The translations under genes were made by a program, and so were the position numbers. Below the pieces are notes generated by a model, which saw only the letters and a program-made list of their open reading frames with translations, was not told the DNA's origin and did no database searches. A stretch of 64,000 nucleotides of DNA from Symsagittifera roscoffensis. Lineage: Eukaryota; Xenacoelomorpha; Acoela; Convolutidae. Positions 30,501 through 40,224 of this stretch are shown in pieces. The DNA lies in the NCBI RefSeq assembly GCF_963678635.1, contig NC_087062.1, forward strand, positions 17,597,789 to 17,661,788, in the 5' to 3' direction. Position 1 is the stretch's first letter. Every line of letters begins with the position of its first letter.

Positions 30501-33500
30501 GACTCGCAGCTTGAAGGGCTCACTGCCTAGGTATGCTCTGTATTTTTCGACAAAGGTGACCACCGCGAACATCTCTGCTTTCGGTGCTCCGTACTTCATT
30601 TCTGTGTCACTTAGGACCTTGCTACCGTATGCTATTGGTCTCAAGACTGTCTTCCCATTCCATTCTTGTTCTTGATGGAGAATCCCAGAAATAGCGACTA
30701 CTGATGCATCCGTGTCTAGCACGTACATCCCTTTCTCAGTCGGCATACCCAGTACTGGTGCCTCACACAGCTCTTTCTTTATTCTCTGGAATGACTCTTC
30801 TGCCGCGTTGTTCCACGTGAACTTCTTGCCCTTATGTCTCATTAATTGTTGCATCGGGTATACTTTGTCCGCATATCCCTTGATGAATTCTCTATAATAG
30901 TTGGCGAAACCCAGGAAGCTCATCAGCTGGTGTTCCGTCTTCGGTGATTTCCAGGTTAGGACTGCTTCCACGGCGTCTGGGTCAGGTCTGATACCGTGTT
31001 TATCTACCATCCTGCCCAAGTATTTGATCGAGTCCTTGAGTATCTCGCACTTTGATGGTTTACACTTCAGCCCCGATCTTTTCATGCACGCGAACACCTC
31101 GTCAAGCCTCTCGATGTGGTCTTCTAGTGTTGGCGTTGCTATTACCACGTCGTCCACGTAGCACATTACCAGGTTGCCGTACTTCTTCGTCACGCCTATC
31201 AACGCATGTGCCATCAGCCGCTGAAACGTGGCTGTTGCATTGCAGAGTCCAAACGGCATCCGTTTCCATTGAAACAGACCCAACTCACAGGCGAACCCTG
31301 TCTTGTCCCTGTCTTGCTTCCTTAATGGTACTTGCCAAAAGGCCGAGCCTAAATCAAGAGTCGTAAAAAATTTCGCATCACCTAACTTCGAGAGGCTCTC
31401 ATCAATTCTAGGTATGGGATAGGCATCCTTCACCGTGACGGAGTTCAGGTATCGAAAGTCACAACAAAACCTTAACTGGTCGCCTTTCTTTTTGGCCATC
31501 ACTACTCCACACGCCCACGGTGACTTGGATGGTTCTATCATGTCATACTCTAGTAACGTTTCGATTTCTTTTCTACAAGCGTCCGATTTGTGTGGGGTCA
31601 TGCGCCTCGCCCCCTCCCTGTGTGGCACCGCGTTTTCCTCAAGTTCTATTTCATGTTCAACAAAATTACAACACCCGATATCCGCCTTATGCCTTGAAAA
31701 AACCTCCTCGTTCCGCTCTAGTACGTCCTTGATAGCTTCGAGCTGTTCATCTTTCAGTTTGCCCCTTAAATGTTCAATCTCCGGCAGAACCGGTTTATCA
31801 GTTTGCATTTCATCTAGTGTGGGTCGCCCTGGAAAGTTCGAACAGCTCGAAAGCCCATCGTCCGTTTCTGACTTAAGTGATTTGATAAGACTTGAAGAAT
31901 CTTTTATTCTCTGCAATCGTCTCAAGATACAAATTTTGTCCCTGTGATTAGGACAATCAACAACTTCATTTTGTTTTGAGTTTTCAATTGTTTCGTATCG
32001 AGTTTTAACTGGTAAAGCATATCCCAGCTTCCTCCCTCTCTGTATCGTGATCGGTATATCAAGGGTATTCAACAAGACACTGACGCAGAGGCCGCTCTTC
32101 GTTATCGAAAATGATCTTCCTAAAACAGCAGCGCTTTGACTATTGGGATTTGGAACTATACACACTTGCTTGTTGTCACTTAGTTCATTATAATTTTTCA
32201 TCCTCAAGCTTACGATTGCCGCTTCATTAGCTTTTAACCTCACTCTCCTACTCAAGAATACCGGTGCTTTGTTTTCATTCGCCATTATTAAATTTACCGG
32301 TTTGATTGCGTACCTCCTATCCGGGTTCCGTATCCTGAACATTGCATTATTTAGATCAATCGTTACGTCGAAATTCCTGATGAAGTCTCTGCCCAAAATG
32401 AATTGGTCAGATTCATCTAGGTTTTCTACCACGATGAAGCTCATCCACAGGTTACGTTCCCCCAAATTGAGGGCTATTATCGGCGTCCTGCCCAGCACCC
32501 GTAGGGCCCCTTTGTTTGCAGCTGACAGCCGTATTCTCGAGTCTATCAAGTCACCTTTGTCAAAGCCCATCTTTTCCCATGTTTCGATTGGTATGACGCT
32601 CAAGACTGCTCCCGTGTCAAGTAATCCACGCAACTGAGTCTTTTTGCCATTTATGTCTAGCACGTGCCCTGTCACGTCTGCTTCCGTCCCGATGTGCATT
32701 GCATCTTCTTCAAGCATGGCACAATGTCCGATCGATCTTACTTTCAACTCTTCTTTCCCTACATAGATTTGTCCAATTAGGTCTTCGTCGCATGTTATCA
32801 TCGTCTTGGTATAGATGTTGATTCCATCTATATTTAGCATGACCTCGTGTGGACCATAAGCTTCAGTGTACCTATTATCAACACGTACCGATTTGCTGCC
32901 CCCTCTCGTGAGTAGTGCCCTGAGCGCTCTAGAAGTCGTTTGTGGACTTATTCCACTCAAGTAGTCTGCATACACGTCAATGTGCATTATCGTCTGGTCG
33001 CTCGGCTCGCTCAAGTTTCTGGTTACCTCGTGTCCGCCCACTGTGATTATCGACATTATTCTTGCTCCGATTTTCGATATTCCAAAAGGTTTACCTGTCA
33101 CCATTTTCACGGTGTTACAATTCCCGGTCTTCATTGAGCCCGTTCTAGCCTCTGGTATTGAGTTCGATCCGGTTAATGCTCCGTTAAAATTCTGTCTTTC
33201 GATCTCCAACTTTAGTCGTTGCTCTATTTCTTTCGCAGCCAGATCTTGTTTCACTTTGGCAATTGCTTCCGTCGCCGCTTTCTCATAATTTATCTCTAGA
33301 GAGCTTCCGGCCGCGGATTCTAACGCACCGCTGACATGTGTCACAGCTTTCACTGTCTTCGTCGGCAATTCGGTGTTTGGTGCCCCCAAGTTCCTAGATT
33401 CAAACTCGTTTTGCCTGTTCCGCTGATTCTGCACCGCCGCTAATGCCAACTTATGTTTGGGGTGATTCTGGTCCTTGACCGCTTCCCAGAACAAGGGACA

Positions 33501-35585
33501 ATCCATTCTGAAGTGCCCCTCCTGGTTACAGAAGAAGCATCTGGCGCCTATCTTGATGATTAAGCCGTTATAGTACTCGTGTTCCTCCATCTGGCTCATA
33601 TCCTCTTCATCCGGTGCATAACCTAGGCTCTTCATGCCTTGTTTGTACGTTGTGCAGTCAGCCACATGATGATCCGCTGACCCGCAGTTCGCGCATGATC
33701 TGCGCTTGTCCATATCATCTCTAGGTTTGTACCATGATGACCTCTGGGGTTGGCTTCCCCCTTGCGTGTTCCTGTTTTCGGAATATGAGTACTTCTTAGG
33801 TTTCATCAGCATGTATTCTCTTGATTTCTGTCTCATTTCTTCTGGGGTGGGTGCGCTGTCCTTCGACAATGTGTAGTATGTTGCTAACATTGTCCTTAAG
33901 TCATCACTTTTCACCCCATCGATGAACTTCGAGGCAATGCTAAAGTTCCGTCTATTTGTCGACTCCTCTGGGTCACTCCTCCTTCTCAAGCTCTCGAGGT
34001 CATCTAGGAACCGATCTATTGACTCGTCGTCCCTCTGCCTTCTCTTTTCAAATCGCATCATCGCTTGGTGACCCTTCATGCCTGACCCGAACCGATTCAG
34101 CAATATCTCGAAGATCTTGTCCGCGGTGTCGCGTTCTTCCTCCTTCTTTGCGACCACGCATTTTAATGCCGTTCCTTCCAAGTTGCTCAGTATGGCTGTA
34201 CATGCTTGTCTTTCGTCACTCAAGTTGTCTTGTTCTAGATGTAATCTCATCACTTCCACCCAAGTGTCAATGCATCCATCGGAGTCGTCCTTGAATTCTT
34301 TTGGCTTCTTGAATGTCTTTCTTGATTTTCCCTCTCTCCTGTCGCTCGAGTCAGTGTTCCTCGTGGCGAAGGCCTCTAGAGTCCTGTTCATCATCTCCCA
34401 AGTGCTGGCCCATGTCATAGCATCTGGTCCTGTGTTGCTGTTAGCTGTTGAATCTCCCGGAGCAGCCGTTGTATTCGACGTTCCATTCTTCATTATTGTT
34501 TTCGCAGTTGTTGGTGCTATGCTTATCGCATCCCTGGTTAAGGGCAACGGTGTCGATTGCCGTTTGTTCCTTTGTGGTTCCACAAAGTCAACTCTGGTGC
34601 TTTGCGTACGATCCGCTGCCGGTCTTTCTTGTGGAGTAGAACCTCTCAAGATTGCATCCAACTTCGCCTGTATTGCACACGAACTCTCGGCTTGACTCTT
34701 GCTCATTGTGTCCATTCTCCTTTCCAGGCTCCCTAATTGGCTGTTGACATCATCATATCGGTTCTTCAACTGTTGCATGTCTGTTTTGATGTTCTTTTCT
34801 CGTTCTTCATTGGTGGCTTCTACCTTATCTGACATTTCCTTGAGTCTCTCCTCTGTTGCCTTAGCTAGGTTAAAATAACTGTCTAGATACTCGTGCTTGT
34901 TGTATCTTATCTCCTTTTTTATCACCTCTCTGTCTTCTTCACTGTTCTTAAGTCTTTTGTCAATCTGATTTAATTTCGCCAACAAGTCGCCCAGCTCAAT
35001 GGTAGTCTCTTCATGGTCAGCCGTGAGTTTCTCTTCGGCCGTAGCCTCTGCTTTAGCTTGTTCCTCATTCTGGCCGGTTTCTGTCGTTTTCGTGCTCACT
35101 GTACCAAATGTTCGTGCTCTTTCTGCTTTTGGTTCTTCAGTCACGTTTTCTTTAGTTTTTATTCCGAACATTATTCCCAATTTTTCCGTAAAAGATGTCC
35201 TCTTTACTTGAGAGTCTTCTTTCACCGTTTCTTCGGTGTTGCCTATTGCATCTTCCGCGTCATCTATCGGTGAGAACTCTATGGGTTTCTGGTTCGGTTC
35301 CTCTGCATTGGGCATTGGAGTTGACTCTGTCGCCATCTTCCTTGTTTCATCCACACTTTGATCGGGTGTCTCTAGATCAATCTCGATGGTGGGTTCTACT
35401 CGCTCCCCTTCCGTGTCCTCTTTCGCCCTGTTCTCCGCTGTACTCCTTGTGCTGACCATGTTAACTGAAAAGTTCGTCTTCGTTATCTTTGGGCCCGTTG
35501 ATGTCGTTCCGCGCAGCGATGAATTATATTTCGTGTTTGATCCACTTGACCTTTTTTCGAGCACCGGTACCCTACTCCGCCTCAT
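27528..35585 (-). CDS. element 1 ORF1, Gag-Pol polyprotein (protease, RT, RNase H, integrase)
   Basis: A single 2685-residue ORF with ATG at 35585. The first 400 residues are charged with a coiled coil at about 200-310. A Gag capsid-like region follows (about 430-560), then two CX2CX4HX4C zinc knuckles (CANCGSADHHVADC about 629; CFFCNQEGHFRMDC about 682). The aspartic protease has LLDTGAVLSV (about 987) and ILGRDF. RT has FTTLDLGSAFWQV (about 1405), MPFGL and the catalytic YVDD (about 1475). RNase H begins near LDTDASVVA (about 1625). Integrase has an HHCC finger (SHDQMGHQG, CLACLQVK, about 2165-2205), the D-D-E triad (QIDHQK, SDNGKAF, LVERQNRT, about 2230-2325) and a C-terminal WRGPF module (about 2470). 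Domain order RT-RNase H-IN places it in Ty3/gypsy (Metaviridae-like). A long linker between RNase H and IN and a 200-residue C-terminal tail are unusual. Confidence 0.97.
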   Translation of the reverse strand: MRRSRVPVLEKRSSGSNTKYNSSLRGTTSTGPKITKTNFSVNMVSTRSTAENRAKEDTEGERVEPTIEIDLETPDQSVDETRKMATESTPMPNAEEPNQKPIEFSPIDDAEDAIGNTEETVKEDSQVKRTSFTEKLGIMFGIKTKENVTEEPKAERARTFGTVSTKTTETGQNEEQAKAEATAEEKLTADHEETTIELGDLLAKLNQIDKRLKNSEEDREVIKKEIRYNKHEYLDSYFNLAKATEERLKEMSDKVEATNEEREKNIKTDMQQLKNRYDDVNSQLGSLERRMDTMSKSQAESSCAIQAKLDAILRGSTPQERPAADRTQSTRVDFVEPQRNKRQSTPLPLTRDAISIAPTTAKTIMKNGTSNTTAAPGDSTANSNTGPDAMTWASTWEMMNRTLEAFATRNTDSSDRREGKSRKTFKKPKEFKDDSDGCIDTWVEVMRLHLEQDNLSDERQACTAILSNLEGTALKCVVAKKEEERDTADKIFEILLNRFGSGMKGHQAMMRFEKRRQRDDESIDRFLDDLESLRRRSDPEESTNRRNFSIASKFIDGVKSDDLRTMLATYYTLSKDSAPTPEEMRQKSREYMLMKPKKYSYSENRNTQGGSQPQRSSWYKPRDDMDKRRSCANCGSADHHVADCTTYKQGMKSLGYAPDEEDMSQMEEHEYYNGLIIKIGARCFFCNQEGHFRMDCPLFWEAVKDQNHPKHKLALAAVQNQRNRQNEFESRNLGAPNTELPTKTVKAVTHVSGALESAAGSSLEINYEKAATEAIAKVKQDLAAKEIEQRLKLEIERQNFNGALTGSNSIPEARTGSMKTGNCNTVKMVTGKPFGISKIGARIMSIITVGGHEVTRNLSEPSDQTIMHIDVYADYLSGISPQTTSRALRALLTRGGSKSVRVDNRYTEAYGPHEVMLNIDGINIYTKTMITCDEDLIGQIYVGKEELKVRSIGHCAMLEEDAMHIGTEADVTGHVLDINGKKTQLRGLLDTGAVLSVIPIETWEKMGFDKGDLIDSRIRLSAANKGALRVLGRTPIIALNLGERNLWMSFIVVENLDESDQFILGRDFIRNFDVTIDLNNAMFRIRNPDRRYAIKPVNLIMANENKAPVFLSRRVRLKANEAAIVSLRMKNYNELSDNKQVCIVPNPNSQSAAVLGRSFSITKSGLCVSVLLNTLDIPITIQRGRKLGYALPVKTRYETIENSKQNEVVDCPNHRDKICILRRLQRIKDSSSLIKSLKSETDDGLSSCSNFPGRPTLDEMQTDKPVLPEIEHLRGKLKDEQLEAIKDVLERNEEVFSRHKADIGCCNFVEHEIELEENAVPHREGARRMTPHKSDACRKEIETLLEYDMIEPSKSPWACGVVMAKKKGDQLRFCCDFRYLNSVTVKDAYPIPRIDESLSKLGDAKFFTTLDLGSAFWQVPLRKQDRDKTGFACELGLFQWKRMPFGLCNATATFQRLMAHALIGVTKKYGNLVMCYVDDVVIATPTLEDHIERLDEVFACMKRSGLKCKPSKCEILKDSIKYLGRMVDKHGIRPDPDAVEAVLTWKSPKTEHQLMSFLGFANYYREFIKGYADKVYPMQQLMRHKGKKFTWNNAAEESFQRIKKELCEAPVLGMPTEKGMYVLDTDASVVAISGILHQEQEWNGKTVLRPIAYGSKVLSDTEMKYGAPKAEMFAVVTFVEKYRAYLGSEPFKLRVDNRALSWLKTYSMDQSYIGRWIVRLDGYNMIIEHRTRDKHQNADSLSKKTEFYERQEQREADRPEIKDGFSFMDKETYDSLPLTRWLDKSGKPIEDHPELPKEPLEKTILKKSRGIPIGIMLKSKIVRETLKAKGYDLILVEEGTVRIDEDLMRLLEKLSDDKPVIQGKGQGAPELTILRREETVNNTDVPKGSITDSKEVVRSLVEKIPEKILEQTKVRDKKVTFREEVEHLGLDQESGEWSRFMEEGETGEGKLSGEREEWDEDSDESSEDQDSLCMILAEEKIRQHDRELQTDPSSGTYNLEIQEVRGGEELEKIAVSRKPLRELSCNSNVRTNLVPEDDMKIVKRMICVKLSDDIHNPGEMNGQIMALKEHVKARYRLSDLIRAQKNDKMTSNLSKWIHSGAKEKGELEEDSYKILSQFYKEKRDLLYHTAEGVVACKRRDEEKILHKHNLIILPQLYQTEVLFRSHDQMGHQGIDKVQQRILHRFDWPGMRKACERWVNACLACLQVKDPRKMKFPLKSVESSEFNEVVQIDHQKICMTESGYNQILVIIDHFTKLAEAVPCQTASAEETCDHLITHWISRYGCPMTFQSDNGKAFVGDLTKELMKRSHIAQAHSTTYHPQTNGLVERQNRTLVNMLRVYCSRYMTDWDKYLPQVVGAYNSTQHSTTGISPFMMLTGRERAMPLTFFYPEYEGKRTSPQAYVKEAIKRQQELNELCRRNTAQAQMRQRKKYDEKILRAKPYEVGQYVWVFQNVIPPKGTKKLLKKWRGPFMITEVHQQGRFYRLSTGRAAHYENLKPHIPSPEDWCLPKDMEGLEYLVVEPACEVNEKGTREKNDGNENLSLDDNEKIEVESDAGSFVEEDWNDPEQNEVPKWMEPDRPTPPETRTGNRKRTGMRYNRYGDDFLIDKIQPDKLGDELLSAGELEAEEEWQVIDDGGHYPQDDYSTPELETDLEQSEIERRENSNLRILEWMRDVKDESREGQSIQ

Positions 35586-35867
35586 TATTTCTATTTACAA
35601 CTGCTTTTATTTACAATTTTATTATATACACGATTCTATTCTAAGGGTAAAAAAAATATTTTTTGTGGTAACAAATTCTGTACAACGTGTTAAAAACCTT
35701 ATCCAATTCTCTTTCTAAAACCTCCGAAAAATTTTCCTTAATTTGGTCTTAACCCTACCTATTTCGATTTGTCTTATTCTGTCTTAAAACGCACTTGTTG
35801 TAATTTGACTTCAATTTCTATACCGTCCCAAGACTATTCGTCACTATCACAGTACTCTCCGTTAGTG

Positions 35868-36635
35868 TCCTAAGACCCTTGTACCAAGACCACTGTTCCA
35901 AGACTAGTGTCCCAAGACTACTGTCCCAAGACCAGTGTCCCAAGGCTAGTGTCCCAAGACTACTGTCCCAAGGCTAGTGTCCCAAGGCTAGTGTCCCAAG
36001 ACTACTGTCCCAAGGGTAGTGTCCCAAGACCAGTGTCCCAAGACTACTGTCCCAAGACTAGTGTCCCAAGGCTAGTGTCCCAAGACTACTGTCCCAAGAC
36101 TAGTGTCCCAAGGGTAGTGTCCCAAGACCAGTGTCCCAAGGCTGGTATCCCAAGACTAGTGTCCCAAGACTAGTGTCCCAAGGGCAGTGTCCCAAGACCA
36201 GTGTCCCAAGGCTGGTGTCCCAAGACTAGTGTCCCAAGACTAGTGTCCCAAGACCACTGTCCCAAGACTGTCCCAGGACCACTGTCCCAAGACCCTGTCC
36301 CAAGACCACTGTCCCAAGACCACTGTCCCAAGACCACTGTCCCAAGACCCTGTCCCAAGACCCTGTCCCAAGACCCTGTCCCAAGACCCTGTCCCAAGAC
36401 CACTGTCCCAAGACCACTGTCCCAAGACCCTGTCCCAAGACCACTGTCCCAAGACCCTGTCCCAAGACCCTGTCCCAAGACCACTGTCCCAAGACCACTG
36501 TCCCAAGACCCTGTCCCAAGACCACTGTCCCAAGACCACTGTCCCAAGACCCTGTCCCAAGACCACTGTCCCAAGACCCTGTCCCAAGACCACTGTCCCA
36601 AGACCCTGTCCCAAGACCACTATCCCAAGACTGCT
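35868..36635 (-). repeat. 13-14-bp minisatellite in the leader of element 1
   Basis: Tandem units of GTCCCAAGACCACT and the 13-bp variant GTCCCAAGACCCT, with GTCCCAAGACTA/GGCTA variants at the left side, fill about 770 bp between the 5' LTR and gag. ORFs are open across the array on both strands because the unit lacks stops. These are not genes. Confidence 0.95.
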
Positions 36636-38148
36636 CTGTTTTAAGACTTCTTCGGTCTTGTCCCAATACTCGTCACGGAGTGTCTTCCTCGTTTTAGGGT
36701 CTTCTTGAACCACCGTACCTCGTACCACCACTCAAGCTCTAGTAAAATTTTCCCAAAAACCCTCTCTTAAAAGCCAAATGCTGACCCCCCTCTTCTTTTT
36801 GGTTGTTTCTATTTCAATGTAGGTGCGCAGGTATCTTGTGATCACCTGTTCGTATAAAACCAAACACAAATCCTCAATAAAATGCAACAAAAAATTTTAA
36901 GTAAGAAAAATAATAAAAACAGAAAAATGAGCCCCACCTAAAATTTAAAGGTGACCAATGTCTACCTTTCGTCTAAAAAAAAATTGTCTGGTACCTAATT
37001 GCCACGCGTTTTCCTCCCCCCACTAGTGATCTTATGGGGTATCACAAAAGCTGTCTATATCCGGTCCCCCCTACCAAACCAACCAGCGTACCAGTCTTAA
37101 CTCGAGTTGAATTTTGGATCTCCACCTAATATTACCAACGCGTGTTAATTTCTAATGTAACTAAGTCAACGATGTCGACTAATTAGTTACTCTAATTTCC
37201 CCCTTTTTACAATTTACAACCGCCAACCTCTAACTTAACCAGCCCCCCTTCTAACCTCCCCCCTTTCTAGCCCCCCTTCTTAAGCCTAAAAATTACTTTA
37301 AGCGCCGGGTGCTAAACCTCTCAAGAGAAAACCGTAGACCTGTTTCCAGGCCTGCTCAAGTAAAAACGTTCCTCAAAACTGGGGGATTTCGCTTATCCAA
37401 TTTTACACTTATCTCCTATAATGTAATGTGGATTCTAACGATACCCGTTCTGCCCAACTTGAGAACTCGAGAATTGCCAAATCCCTCTTGGCTGCTTTCC
37501 CACTCGACTGGTCACCTGTTCCAGTCCAGTCTCCTATTGGTTCAGCTAAGTGTCCCTGAACCACTTTCCCACTCGGCTGGTCACCTCTTCCAATCAAGTC
37601 TCCTATTGGTTCAGCTCAAGTGTCCCTGAACCACTTTCCCACTCGGCTGGTCACCTCTTCCAGTCAAGTCTCCTATTGGTCCAGCTAAGTTCCAAGCTAT
37701 CTGAAAACCCTTGACAACGCCCCACTTCGGGCACTTTATTCAGTTTACTGGTTTAAATTGCTAGGTTGATCGAAACGATCGAACTTGTAAAACAGTATGG
37801 GTATACTATTCAATTAATATAAAGGTTTGATCCAACTAATCTGGTGTCAAAGTCACTGTCTTTTTTCGTTTTATGGTTTTTGTTCCTTTTTCTATTCTTT
37901 TTTGGTTTTTGTTTTGCTTTCTGTCTTTTTGCTCGTGTTTTTGTCCCCCTAGTTGCCCCCCTTTACTCGGTTAGCTAAGCCTCGTTCGGAGAGCGTACCA
38001 GGAAATTTTCTCGAGTTTTCTTAAAAAGCTATCACGGTACAACCGGAAGGTTTGCACGTTCCTGTCGAACCGTACCGCCGGTACTCTAGAATGGGCATTC
38101 AGCCCGAAGCTGTCTCAAGTGGGTTCGACTCCGTAGTCTTGATGTCGT
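36636..38148 (-). other. 5' leader of element 1 between primer site and minisatellite
   Basis: This 1.5-kb untranslated leader has pyrimidine-rich runs and a 70-bp tandem repeat but no plausible ORF. Its layout is kept in element 2 (41159-42647). Confidence 0.7.
37495..37686 (-). repeat. 70-bp tandem repeat in the leader of element 1
   Basis: About 2.7 units starting CTTTCCCACTCGGCTGGTCA and including TCTCCTATTGGTTCAGCT. The equivalent array in element 2 is at 41601-41787. Confidence 0.9.
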
Positions 38149-38166
38149 AAACACCCAGGAGCGCCA
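38149..38166 (-). promoter_or_regulatory. primer binding site of element 1
   Basis: In coding orientation TGGCGCTCCTGGGTGTTT starts 11 nt after the 5' LTR. TGG complements the tRNA CCA end, and the next base implies a G discriminator, as in tRNA-Ser. The spacing from the LTR is longer than usual. Confidence 0.6.
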
Positions 38167-38177
38167 TAAAAACACTA

Positions 38178-39061
38178 TGTAACATTCGTCTACTACAGTC
38201 ACACATGAGGCTTAAGAAAAATAGGCCCTATAACTATTGGCTCAGGAGTCAGGGACACTATCTCTTGTGTTTTTCCGCCTCAAATCAGTCGGAGCCAATT
38301 CGGTTCGCTTGTGACATGAGACTACGACCCGTTACAGCTTAAAGGCTACTACTAAAATATCCCCCCACTCTAGAATTAAGAACGTCCCCATACTTAGGTC
38401 TCTAGATACCCAAAATACATGAACGCCGTTAAAAACCGGGTTGGAACAATCCGTTAGGTTACTTTTTATTAGACAGTGTGACTTTGATCCATTTCAGATG
38501 GATCAACCTAAAACTCGCCTTACCTCAACATAACAATCATAAAACACACTCTAGAAATTTAAATTAAGGACTCACATGTTGATGCGCTCAAGCACAGGAA
38601 GTAATTAAATGGGTGAGCAACTCTAGAATTAACTAAGGTAACTAGATAAGTTCAATGTTTATCAGTTTGAATGGTAAGGGTAAGTTTGAACTCAAGAACG
38701 AAGTTTTATGTGGACCATTGGGACACTCAAGCTGTCCACCCTTCCGTCGAAGGTTCACTCTGGTCCAGTTCGAATAATTGCTCTCTCGGGAATACTCTGT
38801 CTTCTATTTCAGATAGGACAGCTCTACTCTTGTTCACTATGATGGAAATTGCGAATAGCAATTTCCCACTCGTTTTTTTCTGACAACTTTCCCGCAATTG
38901 TTCTAAAACTGTTCTCTTTTCCTTCTTTGATTTTCAGTTCTCGCGAGAAAATCGTGCATGACATGTTCCATTCGAAAATTTAAAAATTTAAATTTCACTC
39001 CAAAATCAAGTGTTTTCTGCTCTTCTCAAGGTCAAACTTCCAAATATGACCGACTGGCACA
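38178..39061 (-). repeat. 5' LTR of element 1
   Basis: 884 bp, TG...CA, nearly identical to the 3' LTR. It faces the 5' LTR of element 2 across the 1.16-kb spacer, so the two elements would transcribe away from each other. Confidence 0.95.
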
Positions 39062-39679
39062 TAACTTAGAAATTAGTTACCTCTCCTTCAGCAGTCGCAA
39101 TAAGCCAGTATACTTTAGGTCTATTGAGCCTAGCAGAGACTAGTTAAACACCCTGAGACTAGTAGATATAAGAGTAAGATTAGGATCGGTATTAGACTAA
39201 GAAGTTGCACGAATCCATCCGGCCGAAAACAAGATAGCGTGACGAGCAGACGGTGTACCCTATCCGAAATTACTCTATGAGTTATACACCCTACATAATA
39301 ACTCATCTGGTGCGACCATAAGTCTCGAATAAAGACCTTAAAAAACAAAATAGCTTAGAATTAACCAAAAAAAAGATTAGAAAATAGACACAACATTTTC
39401 AAAGTGTTACACGACAATGACTTAATTGAAATGTCTCTACGACTCAATAGATCAGAGCCGCTATTCCGCACAATACGAGAACTACCCTTTATTGGAAAAA
39501 GACCTCGGACAATAGACGACATACGACTACACATAAACTGACCATTTAGTTTCATGGTCGTACGGCAAAAGCCAACACAAACCTTTATATTTAGAATCTT
39601 ACTAGCAATGAATTTAGATTTTCATTTCCAAACATAGAATTCTTGAAGGAAATCTTCAATGATTATTTCAGGTGCTAGA

Positions 39680-39784
39680 TAAAATTATTATTAGTCAATC
39701 GATTGATAAAATGATCTCAAATCGTTCCCTCCAATTCTGCAGTAATATATAAAACATATTTGAAAAAATATTTATTGAAAACAA
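39680..39784. repeat. 105-bp direct repeat, first copy in the spacer
   Basis: This runs from TAAAATTATTATTAGTCAAT to TTTATTGAAAACAA and recurs with about ten differences at 40118-40224. Confidence 0.85.
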
Positions 39785-40117
39785 AAATAAAAATTAGAAG
39801 CTTGACAATAAATTGTTAGTATATATAAATCATCCTGTTGTTCCAGTTTTATCACCTTAACATAACAGCAATCATAAATCAACTAATATCATCAACAACT
39901 AAAACCTTTTACCAAATAAATTTAAATTAATTTAACCTTAATTTTATTTTTAATCTTAACCAGATCATCACGGCTTTCCTTGGATCTAAATCAATTTTCT
40001 ATCTTATAAATTTTAAATTCTGATCATCAAATTTTATCCTTGGATCAAAAAGAACAATTTTTGTTGTCCCCACCCACTTACCAAATGCCTAACGACCTCA
40101 AACGGCGATTCACTACG

Positions 40118-40224
40118 TAAAATTATTATTAGTCAATAACGATTGATAAAAAGATCTCAAATCGTTACCTCCAATTCCGCAGTAATATATAAAACATATT
40201 TGAAAAAAAATTTATTGAAAACAA
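40118..40224. repeat. 105-bp direct repeat, second copy, abutting element 2
   Basis: The copy ends TTGAAAACAA exactly where the element 2 LTR begins TGTGCC. Element 2 therefore inserted at or in this unit, and its target duplication at the far end should be within AACAA. Confidence 0.85.

Larger units (their letters stand above)
16062..39061 (-). mobile_element. giant Ty3/gypsy-type LTR retrotransposon, element 1, complete
   Basis: The two 884-bp LTRs at 38178-39061 (5') and 16062-16945 (3') begin TG and end CA and differ at one base that I noticed. Between them lie a primer binding site, a 2.5-kb leader with two tandem repeat arrays, and four long ORFs, all on the minus strand and all open. 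The total of 23.0 kb is two to four times the usual Ty3/gypsy length and comparable to the giant families Ogre (plants) and Burro (planarians). Near-identical LTRs and intact ORFs imply a recent, possibly active copy. I found no matching target-site duplication (TTAAA against AGTTA in coding orientation), which is unusual for an insertion this young. Confidence 0.93.
39062..40224. other. spacer between the two head-to-head elements
   Basis: AT-rich, with no recognisable gene. It contains two copies of a 105-bp direct repeat, the second abutting the 5' LTR of element 2. It carries no clear match to the other host repeats in the window. Confidence 0.6.

Noticed and set aside
35868-36635. CRISPR-like array
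   Set aside because: The units are contiguous without unique spacers, in an animal genome and inside a retrotransposon leader.
35907-36731. Several long ORFs of repeating SQD/CPKT/VPR and SWDSGLGT type
   Set aside because: They arise from the stop-free 13-14-bp minisatellite read in different frames. The same happens at 42562-43096.
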